Shown piece after piece: positions 1 through 5,779 of a DNA stretch of 6,444 bases (positions are counted from its first letter, which is position 1; the number at the start of each line of letters is the position of its first letter). The notes under the pieces are model-generated. The model saw only the letters and a program-made list of their open reading frames with translations, did not search any database and was not told the DNA's origin. Source of the stretch: Acidobacteriota bacterium (lineage in GTDB: Bacteria; Acidobacteriota; Vicinamibacteria; Vicinamibacterales; 2-12-FULL-66-21); assembly GCA_013362195.1 (NCBI GenBank), contig JABFWM010000068.1, positions 1-6,444 of the forward strand. Direction: 5' to 3'. The position numbers and the translations under genes were made by a program.

Positions 1-30
1 CGATCCACAACATTTGACAATTTCTCGGCC

Positions 31-359
31 GGCGTTCTTGGAATGGTGAGCTCCATGTTGTGTTTGTCGGTGTTGTTCTGTGGCCGGGCGTTCTTGGAAT
101 GGTGAGCTCCATGTTGTGTTTGTCGGTGTTGTTCTGTGGCCGGCCGTTCTCGGAATGGTGAGCTGCCCTGTTGTGGTTGGTCCGTGTTCTTCTGTGGGCG
201 GCGTTCTTGGAATGGTGAGCTTCCGTGTGTTTGTCTGTGTTGTTCTGTGGGCGGCGTTCTTCGAGCGGTCAGCTTTTCAGTGTGTGTCTGTGTTCCTCTG
301 TGGCTGACGTGCTTCGATGGTGAGCTTCCCGATGTTGGTTGTGCTGTCCTGTGGCCGGC
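31..359. repeat. Degenerate GT-rich tandem repeat, about six units of 50-57 bp
   Basis: Six head-to-tail units begin at about 34, 90, 146, 203, 256 and 309, giving periods of 56, 56, 57, 53 and 53 bp and a last unit of about 50 bp. Each starts with a core close to GTTCTTGGAATGGTGAGCT and ends with one close to GTGTTGTTCTGTGGGCGGC; the middle varies in sequence and length. Units 1 and 2 differ at one of 56 positions, units 3 and 4 are clearly related, and units 5 and 6 are worn. About ten bases just left of unit 1 (22-33) resemble a unit end, so the array seems to start mid-unit; positions 1-21 do not match it. Unit 1 has 22 T, 21 G, 9 C and 4 A. Reading frames crossing the array are not credible genes: most periods are not multiples of three, so the same peptide fragment reappears in different frames. 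There are no unique spacers, so it is not a CRISPR array. Function unknown. Confidence 0.9.
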
Positions 360-444
360 ACCGCTTCCGCGGCCGCTCTCGTCTGCGGGGTCGATCCGTG
401 GCCGCCCCGTCCCGTCTGTGGCGTACAATGACCTGATCTGATCG
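360..444 (+). other. Leader between the tandem repeat and the first glycosyltransferase
   Basis: This non-coding stretch shifts from the GT-rich repeat to ordinary G+C-rich sequence. A fragment near 411-420 resembles the repeat's TTCTGTGG end and may be a very decayed seventh unit. The only promoter-like element is the TACAAT at 424-429. A short direct repeat (CTGATCTGATC) precedes the start codon, and no Shine-Dalgarno sequence is visible before the ATG at 445. Confidence 0.5.
424..429 (+). promoter_or_regulatory. Possible -10 element (TACAAT) for the first operon
   Basis: TACAAT differs from the sigma-70 consensus TATAAT at one position and lies in the only A/T-richer spot before the gene. 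A start of transcription near 435-437 would leave a leader of about 9 bases before the ATG at 445, which fits the missing ribosome binding site. No recognisable -35 hexamer lies about 17 bp upstream (around 401-406), so the call is tentative. Confidence 0.3.
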
Positions 445-1644
445 ATGCGCATTCTGATGATTGCGCCGGAGCCGTTTTTCGAGCCCCGGGGCACGCCCTT
501 CAGCGAGTTCCATCGCATTCGCGCGCTCGTCGAGCTCGGCCACACCGTCGATCTCGTCACCTATCCGTTCGGGCGCGACGTGTCGGTGCCGGGGCTGCGC
601 GTGTTCCGCACCCTGCGGCCGCCCTTCATGGACGGCATCGGGATCGGGCCGTCCTGGCGCAAGCTGCCGCTCGATCTGCTGGTCATGGGCACGACCATCC
701 GCCGCGCGTTCTCGGACCGCTACGACGCCGTCCACTCCCACGAAGAGGGCAGCTGGTGGGGGGTGCTGGTCGCGGCGCTGCTTGGCGTGCCGCACCTCTA
801 CGACATGCACTCGAGCCTGCCGCAGCAGCTCACCAACTTCGCCTACAGCCGGTCGCGCACGCTCGCGGTGATTTTCAGCGCCCTCGAGCGGTTCGTGATC
901 CGCCGATCGCGCGTCGTCATCGTCATCTGCCCGCAGCTCGAAGAGGTCGTGCGCGAGATCGATCGCGCGGTGCCGTCGGTGCTGATCGAGAACGCGCCCG
1001 GCTCGGGGGAGACGCCGACCGCCGGTTCGGGCGCGACGGTGCGGGAGGCGCTCGGGCTGAGCCCGGCCACGCCGATGATTCTCTACACCGGCACGTTCGA
1101 GGCCTATCAGGGGCTGGATCTGTTGTTCGCGGCCATGCGACGCGTGATCGTCGCGCGCCCCGACGCGCGGCTCGTCCTCGCGGGAGGCCGCGCCGATCAA
1201 ATCGCCGCGGCGCGCGATCAGGCGGAACGCGAGGGCATGGCCGCGGCCATCATCTTCGCGGGACAGCGCCCGGCCGAGGAGATCCCGGCCTTTCTCGACG
1301 CGGCCGACGTGCTCGTCTCGCCGCGCAGCCTCGGCACCAATACGCCGCTGAAGATCTACCAGTACCTCCGCGCGGGACGCGCGATCGTGGCCACGCGCCT
1401 GCTCACGCACACGCAGGTGCTGAACGACGAGGTCGCGATCCTGACCGAGGCGACCGCCGACGGCTTCGCGGCGGGCATTCTGGCGGTGCTTGCCGATCCC
1501 GATCGCGCGCGGGCGATCGGCGCGCGCGCGCGTCAGCTTGCGGACACGAAGTACAGCTACGAGGCCTACCTCGCGCGCACGCGGCAGGCCTGCGCGCACC
1601 TGTTCGGCGATGCCACGCCGCAGATGGCGGGCGGTGTGGCGTGA
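445..1644 (+). CDS. GT4-type glycosyltransferase (GT-B fold), complete, 399 aa
   Basis: This is probably a cytoplasmic, peripheral-membrane retaining glycosyltransferase that moves a sugar from a nucleotide-sugar donor to a glycan or lipid acceptor. The N-terminus (MRILMIAPEPFFEPRGTPFS) is the first strand and glycine-containing loop of the acceptor domain, and about 399 aa is normal for GT4. Acceptor-domain landmarks are VHSHEEGSWWG (about 96-106) and YDMHSS (119-124). The donor domain opens with LYTGTFEAYQG (213-223). The usual donor-site EX7E motif is altered: in SPRSLGTNTPLKIYQYLRAG (292-311) the two Glu positions appear to be Thr298 and Gln306. I recall related bacterial proteins with a GTNTPLKIY motif, so this may be a subfamily trait rather than loss of activity. 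The ATG at 445 was chosen because it gives the canonical N-terminus; no Shine-Dalgarno is visible. The gene is first in a three-gene operon and overlaps the next by 4 bases. Donor and acceptor are unknown. Confidence 0.9.
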   Translation: MRILMIAPEPFFEPRGTPFSEFHRIRALVELGHTVDLVTYPFGRDVSVPGLRVFRTLRPPFMDGIGIGPSWRKLPLDLLVMGTTIRRAFSDRYDAVHSHEEGSWWGVLVAALLGVPHLYDMHSSLPQQLTNFAYSRSRTLAVIFSALERFVIRRSRVVIVICPQLEEVVREIDRAVPSVLIENAPGSGETPTAGSGATVREALGLSPATPMILYTGTFEAYQGLDLLFAAMRRVIVARPDARLVLAGGRADQIAAARDQAEREGMAAAIIFAGQRPAEEIPAFLDAADVLVSPRSLGTNTPLKIYQYLRAGRAIVATRLLTHTQVLNDEVAILTEATADGFAAGILAVLADPDRARAIGARARQLADTKYSYEAYLARTRQACAHLFGDATPQMAGGVA

Positions 1645-2441
1645 CCTCCGCGTCCGTGCCTGACGATCCGGCCGCCGGACACGCGTCCGGGCCTCACGGT
1701 CGCGCCGACCATTACAGCTATGCCGTCTACGCGGATGCGGGGATCGCCGAGCGCTTCGACGCGATGCGGTTCAGCGGGCCGATCGGCCGCCTGATTGCCG
1801 ATGCGCAGGAGCAGCAGATTGCCGCGTTCCTCGAACCCGTGGCCGGGCGGCGGGTGCTCGACGTGGGCACCGGGACGGGGCGCGCCGCGATCGCGCTCGC
1901 GCGCCGCGGCGCCGTCGTCACTGGCGTGGACGCGTCCGCCGAGATGCTGGAGGTTGCGGCGCGCCGGGCCCGCGAGTCGGGGGCAGCCGTCACGTTCGCG
2001 CGCGGCGATGCGCATCGGCTCGAGTTCGGCGACCGCAGCTTCGACGCCGTGGTCTGTCTTCGCGTGCTGATGCACACGCCCGACTGGCGGCGCTCGCTCG
2101 CGGAGCTCTGCCGCGTCGCCGCGGATCGCGTCGTCTTCGACTATCCGGCGCGCTGGAGCGCCGCTGCGCTTCAGGCGGTGGCGCGCCGCGTCGCGCACCG
2201 GTTCGACCGCCGCGTCGAGGCCTATCGCGTGTTCTCGTCGCGGGCCGTGGCAGGCGCGCTCGAGGCCGAAGGCTTTCGCGTGGCCGGCGAGCACCGACAG
2301 TTCGTCCTGCCGATCGAGCTGCACAAACGCATCGGGTCCGAGGCGTGGACCACGCGCACCGAAGCGCGGCTCGCGCGGGTCGGGCTCGTCCGCCGCCTGG
2401 GATCTCCCGTGACGATTGTGGCCCGGCGTTGCGCGTCCTAG
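1641..2441 (+). CDS. Class I SAM-dependent methyltransferase, 266 aa
   Basis: This is a Rossmann-fold methyltransferase of the Methyltransf_11/25 (UbiE-like) type, probably cytoplasmic. Motif I is VLDVGTGTG (72-80), which binds the methionine part of SAM. The acidic residue ending strand 2 is Asp97 in TGVDAS, the usual ribose contact. RGDAHRLEF (121-129) gives the post-strand-3 Asp123, and FDAVV (134-138) is strand 4. The C-terminal half (about 150-266) varies between families and gives no substrate. The GTG at 1641 overlaps the previous stop codon (GTGA), implying translational coupling. The frame stays open far upstream inside the glycosyltransferase gene, but only the stretch from 1641 reads as methyltransferase, and no start within it gives a better N-terminus. 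Lying between a glycosyltransferase and a sugar- or lipid-type SDR, it may O-methylate a sugar or a lipid/isoprenoid precursor; this is inference. Confidence 0.88.
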   Translation: MTSASVPDDPAAGHASGPHGRADHYSYAVYADAGIAERFDAMRFSGPIGRLIADAQEQQIAAFLEPVAGRRVLDVGTGTGRAAIALARRGAVVTGVDASAEMLEVAARRARESGAAVTFARGDAHRLEFGDRSFDAVVCLRVLMHTPDWRRSLAELCRVAADRVVFDYPARWSAAALQAVARRVAHRFDRRVEAYRVFSSRAVAGALEAEGFRVAGEHRQFVLPIELHKRIGSEAWTTRTEARLARVGLVRRLGSPVTIVARRCAS

Positions 2442-3409
2442 TCACGGGCGCCAGCGGCTTCACGGGCGGCCATCTCGCGCGCGCGCTGCGGACGCGGGGG
2501 TATGACGTCCGCGCGCTGGTCCGCGACCCGTCGCAGGGCGGCGATCTGCGCGCCGCCGGCATCGAGATCGCGGTCGGCGATCTGCGCGATGCGTCCGCCT
2601 TGCGCCGCGCCGCCGAAGGCGCCGACGTCGTCTACAACATCGCGGCGCTCTATCGGCAGGCGGGCCTCCCCGACACTGTCTACCGCGACGTCAACGCGAC
2701 GGCCGTTGGCGTCGTTATCGCGGCCGCGTCCGACGCGCGCGTCCGCCGCGTCGTCCATTGCAGCACGGTCGGTGTGCACGGCGACGTGGAGCATCCGCCG
2801 GCGAACGAAGACGCGCCGCTCCGTCCTGGCGACATCTATCAGGCGGCGAAAGTCGAAGGCGAACGCATCGCGCGCCAGGCGTCGGCACGGACCGGAGTCG
2901 AAGTCGTCATCGCGCGGCCGACCGGGATCTACGGTCCTGGGGATCGACGCCTGCTGAAGCTCTTTCGCGGCGTCGCGCGGCGGCGGTTCATCATCCTCGG
3001 CGCCGGCCGGATCTTCTATCACCTTACCTACGTCGAGGATCTCGTCGAAGGCTTCCGGCTGTGCGGCGAAGCGCCGGCGGCCGCCGGACGCACCTACATC
3101 CTGGCCGGTGCCGAGGTGACGACGCTGAACGAGCTCGCGGCGATCATTGCCGATGAAGCGGGCGTGCCTCCGCCGCGGCTCCACCTGCCGGTGTGGCCGT
3201 TCTGGCTGGCCGGCGCCGCGTGCGAAGCGGTCTGCGCGCCGTTCGGGATCGAGCCGCCGTTGTATCGACGTCGCGTGGACTTCTTTACGAAGAGCCGTGC
3301 GTTCGATATCACGCGCGCGCGGCAGGAACTCGGCTACGACCCGACGGTTGGATTGAGAGAAGGCGTGCGGCGCACGCTCTCGTGGTATCGCGCGAACGGG
3401 TGGATATAG
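2429..3409 (+). CDS. Extended SDR, NAD(P)-dependent epimerase/dehydratase or 3beta-HSD-like, about 326 aa
   Basis: The N-terminus LRVLVTGASGFTGGHL is the extended-SDR dinucleotide-binding motif TGxxGxxG (Thr6, Gly7, Gly10, Gly13 counted from the TTG). The active site is YQAAK (Tyr137, Lys141), with Ser112/Thr113 in HCSTVGVHG at the third catalytic position; alignment to GalE suggests Thr113 fills the serine place. ARPTGIYGPGD follows the active site as in epimerases and dihydroflavonol reductase-like enzymes. The C-terminal part (FFTKSRAFDITRARQELGY) recalls 3beta-HSD and hopanoid-associated epimerase-like SDRs, so a nucleotide sugar or a lipid/isoprenoid are both possible substrates. I chose the TTG at 2429 because the Rossmann strand begins at once after it and it overlaps the previous gene by only 13 bases. 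An in-frame GTG at 2345 would add 28 residues of Arg/Pro-rich sequence from another gene's frame and a 97-base overlap. It is last in the operon and faces a convergent gene. Confidence 0.85.
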   Translation: MRVLVTGASGFTGGHLARALRTRGYDVRALVRDPSQGGDLRAAGIEIAVGDLRDASALRRAAEGADVVYNIAALYRQAGLPDTVYRDVNATAVGVVIAAASDARVRRVVHCSTVGVHGDVEHPPANEDAPLRPGDIYQAAKVEGERIARQASARTGVEVVIARPTGIYGPGDRRLLKLFRGVARRRFIILGAGRIFYHLTYVEDLVEGFRLCGEAPAAAGRTYILAGAEVTTLNELAAIIADEAGVPPPRLHLPVWPFWLAGAACEAVCAPFGIEPPLYRRRVDFFTKSRAFDITRARQELGYDPTVGLREGVRRTLSWYRANGWI

Positions 3410-3428
3410 CGGCGCGGGAGCGGATGCA

Positions 3429-3476
3429 GGGCGGGTCTTTCGACATGCTGGCCGGCCGGGCCTGAAGACCCGTCCC
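3429..3476. terminator. Large hairpin between convergent genes, possible bidirectional terminator or REP-like element
   Basis: The arms are GGGCGGGTCTT (3429-3439) and AAGACCCGTCCC (3465-3476): eight perfect pairs (CGGGTCTT/AAGACCCG) plus three G-C pairs after a single bulged T at 3473. The loop holds a second small hairpin, GGCC (3450-3453) with GGCC (3459-3462). It sits in the 84-bp gap between the stop codons of the SDR gene and the - strand membrane gene, where a shared terminator is expected. No T-tract follows on either strand, so classical intrinsic termination is unproven. The sequence style also suits a dispersed palindromic repeat. Confidence 0.6.
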
Positions 3477-3493
3477 ACACCAGATGCTGAATC

Positions 3494-4993
3494 TCACGGC
3501 GCGCACAACCAGAACGCGGACGTCACCTGCGTTCCCCCTGCGCAGGGCGTGCGTGAGACGCGGACGGCCTCATTCCGATGTGCGTCGACGATGCGGTTGT
3601 AGGTGCGGATGCGGACGGCATCGGTGGCCGCGAGCTGCACGTGTTCGCGCGTCATGAACGTGACGTAATACGCGACCCAGAAATCGGCGTAGCCGTAGCG
3701 CACGCCGCGTGCGTCGAGCTGCTCGATCAGCGCCTGCTTCGCGGGCACCGGCGGACCCGTCAGATATTCGGCGGCGAGCCGCGCGTGAGCGGTCAGCGAC
3801 ACGCCAATCACCAGCGCCACTGCCGATATCCATGCGGTCCGGAGCGCGCGGACACGCTCGACGGCGAGATACCACGCGGCCAGGCCGCACGCGCCGAGCG
3901 CCGAGAGCAGCTCGTAGCGCATGGTGTAGAAGTTGACCTCGCCGCAGCGCGCGGTGATGTAGCCGGCCGCGGAGAGCAGTGACACGAGCACGAGATACGC
4001 GCACACGTCGCAACGGGACGGCCATCCGCGTTCGCGCGCGGCGACCGCGGCGACGCGCAGGATCGGAATGCCGAACACCGCGACGAGCAGCCACGCGGCA
4101 CCGGTCCACCCCTGACGCGTCGTGCTCTCGATCCCGAAGTCGGTCAGCCGCTGCCGTTCGAGGCCGAAGAGCTCCGGCCAGTGGACGGTGAACAAGGCGC
4201 CGGCGCCTCGAACCATGGCGCGCGGCGCGAGACAGGTGCGGCGCACCAGCTCGACGAGATTGTTCGACGGCAGGCCCGAATAGAGATCCGCGACGGTGGT
4301 GCCGGGGCCCGCCGCCGAGGCATGGCGATGCAGCGCCTGCGCGGCGACCCAGACGCACGCGGCCATGGCGACCATGACGAACGCGCGGATCCAGCCGTCC
4401 CGCGTCCTGAACGCTCCCCGCGCCGCCTGAAGCACGATCAAGGCGATCGCGCCGTAGACAGTGAACTCGCGGTTCAAGAAGCCGATACCGAGAACGAGCC
4501 CGAGCCACACCGGGCGACGCCGCAGGGGCCAGAGCAGGAGGACGTAGAGCAGGGGCTCGATGTTGCCGCCGTTCGCCGTCAGGAAATGTGCGGTGGTGAT
4601 TGGCGATGGCACCACGAAAAACAGGGCCGCGAGCGCGGCCAGGGCGGGCCGTAAGCCGGCCTCCCGTTCGAACAGCCGGAGCAGCAGGAACGCGACGGCG
4701 AGATTGATCGCGAGGAGCGGCGCTTTCAGCGCCGTGACCGACGCTCCGGCGACGCGCATCACCGGCGCGGCGAGCCACGCTTCGACGGCGAGCAGGTAGG
4801 CCTGACCGTACCAGAAGACGGGAAAGGCGCGTCCTTCGCCGAGGTGCTTGGCCATCAGGCCCGTGACGGCCTGGTCCGAATCGAAGTGGCTGCCGGACAC
4901 GAACACGAACACCGCGGATCGCGCGATGACGAGGACGAGCGCGATCACGAGGACCGCGCCGCGCTCGCGCGTCCGGCTGTGCTGTGACGCCAT
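3494..4993 (-). CDS. Multi-pass membrane glycosyltransferase-like protein (GT39/GT-C type), about 499 aa
   Basis: This integral membrane protein probably uses a polyprenyl-phosphate sugar donor to glycosylate an extracytoplasmic lipid or glycan. After a short basic N-terminus comes a first membrane segment (about 13-33), then the loop GSHFDSDQAVTGLMAKHL with acidic Asp38 and Asp40, the place where GT-C enzymes keep catalytic or metal-binding acids. WYGQAY (61-66) and further hydrophobic segments follow, perhaps ten or more in total. A hydrophilic tail of about 87 residues begins at GPPVPAKQAL (413) and contains RYGYADFWVAYYVTF and two cysteines (484, 497). The frame stays open to 5542 across the neighbouring gene, but that part has no membrane-protein character. 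I take the ATG at 4993; an ATG at 5008 would add five residues (MIKPR). Neither has a clear ribosome binding site, and a TATGAT over 5009-5004 would favour 4993. It is divergent from the acyltransferase and convergent with the SDR gene. The exact family and reaction are not certain. Confidence 0.82.
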   Translation of the reverse strand: MASQHSRTRERGAVLVIALVLVIARSAVFVFVSGSHFDSDQAVTGLMAKHLGEGRAFPVFWYGQAYLLAVEAWLAAPVMRVAGASVTALKAPLLAINLAVAFLLLRLFEREAGLRPALAALAALFFVVPSPITTAHFLTANGGNIEPLLYVLLLWPLRRRPVWLGLVLGIGFLNREFTVYGAIALIVLQAARGAFRTRDGWIRAFVMVAMAACVWVAAQALHRHASAAGPGTTVADLYSGLPSNNLVELVRRTCLAPRAMVRGAGALFTVHWPELFGLERQRLTDFGIESTTRQGWTGAAWLLVAVFGIPILRVAAVAARERGWPSRCDVCAYLVLVSLLSAAGYITARCGEVNFYTMRYELLSALGACGLAAWYLAVERVRALRTAWISAVALVIGVSLTAHARLAAEYLTGPPVPAKQALIEQLDARGVRYGYADFWVAYYVTFMTREHVQLAATDAVRIRTYNRIVDAHRNEAVRVSRTPCAGGTQVTSAFWLCAP

Positions 4994-5002
4994 GCGGGGC
5001 TT

Positions 5003-5009
5003 TATCATA
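5003..5009. promoter_or_regulatory. A/T island with possible back-to-back -10 elements
   Basis: In otherwise G+C-rich DNA, 5001-5010 is nearly all A/T. The + strand reads TATCAT (5003-5008) and the - strand TATGAT (5009-5004), each one mismatch from TATAAT. They sit where short-leader transcripts would start for the + gene at 5024 and the - gene at 4993. No convincing -35 hexamer is seen for either, so this is suggestive only. Confidence 0.3.
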
Positions 5010-5023
5010 TAGGTCGTATCTGC

Positions 5024-5779
5024 ATGACCGAGACTCACGGGATTCCGCGCGCGCAGGATCAGTTGTTCGCGCCGCGTCAGTCGGCGCGCGACAAGTTCGC
5101 GGCGCTCGTCGTCGGACAGCCAGGCTGGGGGCCGCTGCTGAAATACGAGCTGGTGCAGCAGCTCTCGCAGCACGTCGCCGGCGCGATGGGATTCGCGCTG
5201 CGCAAGGTGATGTTTCCGTGGCTGCTCGGCGCCTGCGGCCGCAACGTCCTCTTCGGCCAGAACGTCGTCCTGCGCCATCCGCACAAGATCCGCATCGGCG
5301 ACAACGTGGTCGTCGACGACAACTGTCTGCTCGATGCGAAGGGCGACACGAACGAGGGGATTACGATCGGCAGCGGCGTCTTTGTCGGCCGCAACTCGAT
5401 CCTGTCGTGCAAGAACGGCGACATCCGCCTCGCTGACGGTGCGAACGTCGGGTTCAACTGCGAGATCTTCTCGGCCAGCCGCGTCGCCATCGGACGCGAC
5501 ACGCTCGTGGCGGCCTACTGCTACGTCATCGGCGGCGATCACGACTTCAGCGATCCGACGCAGCCGGTGCTGGCGCAGGGGCGCCGGTCGGCGGGCGTCA
5601 CGATCGGCGACGGCGTGTGGCTCGGGGCGGGCGCCAAGATCCTGGACGGCGTGTCGATTGGCGATCGCGCGATCGTCGGCGCCGGCGCCGTCGTCCGCGA
5701 GAGCGTCGCCGAGGCGGCGATCGCGGCCGGCGTTCCGGCGCGGATCATCGGCCAGCGCGACGCGGCGGGGCGATCGTGA
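5024..5779 (+). CDS. Hexapeptide-repeat acyltransferase (left-handed beta-helix, O-acetyltransferase type), 251 aa
   Basis: This is probably a trimeric cytoplasmic enzyme that moves an acetyl or other acyl group from acyl-CoA to a sugar hydroxyl or amine. Residues 1-70 are a non-repeat helical N-terminal part. From about 72 the protein is built of hexapeptide turns of [LIV]GxxxX type, e.g. IRIGDNVVV (89-97), ITIGSGVFVG (113-122), VAIGRD (154-159), VTIGDGVWLGAGAKI and VSIGDRAIVGAGAVV. The loop GGDHDF carries His173, matching the catalytic base of LbH acetyltransferases such as WbbJ, Maa and LacA. The end AAGVPARIIG is the standard closing motif of the family. The ATG at 5024 is the only sensible start; AGG at 5011-5013 is a weak ribosome binding site ten bases away. 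It overlaps the next glycosyltransferase gene by 4 bases, pointing to acylation of a polysaccharide unit. Serine acetyltransferase is less likely given the context and length. The acceptor is unknown. Confidence 0.88.
   Translation: MTETHGIPRAQDQLFAPRQSARDKFAALVVGQPGWGPLLKYELVQQLSQHVAGAMGFALRKVMFPWLLGACGRNVLFGQNVVLRHPHKIRIGDNVVVDDNCLLDAKGDTNEGITIGSGVFVGRNSILSCKNGDIRLADGANVGFNCEIFSASRVAIGRDTLVAAYCYVIGGDHDFSDPTQPVLAQGRRSAGVTIGDGVWLGAGAKILDGVSIGDRAIVGAGAVVRESVAEAAIAAGVPARIIGQRDAAGRS
5764..5770 (+). promoter_or_regulatory. Shine-Dalgarno-like GGCGGGG before the last gene
   Basis: GGCGGGG lies inside the end of the acyltransferase gene, five bases before the GTG at 5776. It is a partial match to the anti-Shine-Dalgarno complement in very G+C-rich DNA. 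It supports GTG as the true start, together with coupling through the GTGA overlap. Confidence 0.4.

Noticed and set aside
14..19. Perfect TTGACA as a -35 promoter element
   Set aside because: No TATAAT-like hexamer lies 15-19 bp downstream; that place is already G+C-rich repeat sequence.
31..359. CRISPR array
   Set aside because: The units run head to tail with no unique spacers of constant length, the repeats are degenerate throughout, and no cas gene is present.
80..441. Two overlapping + strand frames through the tandem repeat (80-307 and 136-441)
   Set aside because: They only read the repeat; the same fragment (GRSxNGEL) appears in different frames because the period is mostly not a multiple of three, and there is no ribosome binding site or known domain.
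277..1599. Long open frame on the - strand opposite the first glycosyltransferase
   Set aside because: It is Arg/Ala/His-rich without any recognisable fold, as expected for the antisense of a G+C-rich gene, and the + strand frame has clear GT4 motifs.
756..1640. Upstream extension of the methyltransferase frame through the first glycosyltransferase
   Set aside because: The translation is Arg-rich shadow sequence; the methyltransferase fold and a GTGA overlap start at 1641.
4984..5436. + strand frame overlapping the acyltransferase start
   Set aside because: It is Arg/Ala-rich and lacks a fold; the frame at 5024 has the hexapeptide repeats.
5009..5542. N-terminal extension of the membrane glycosyltransferase frame
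   Set aside because: It runs antisense to the acyltransferase and has charged low-complexity composition; the membrane protein starts convincingly at 4993 or 5008.
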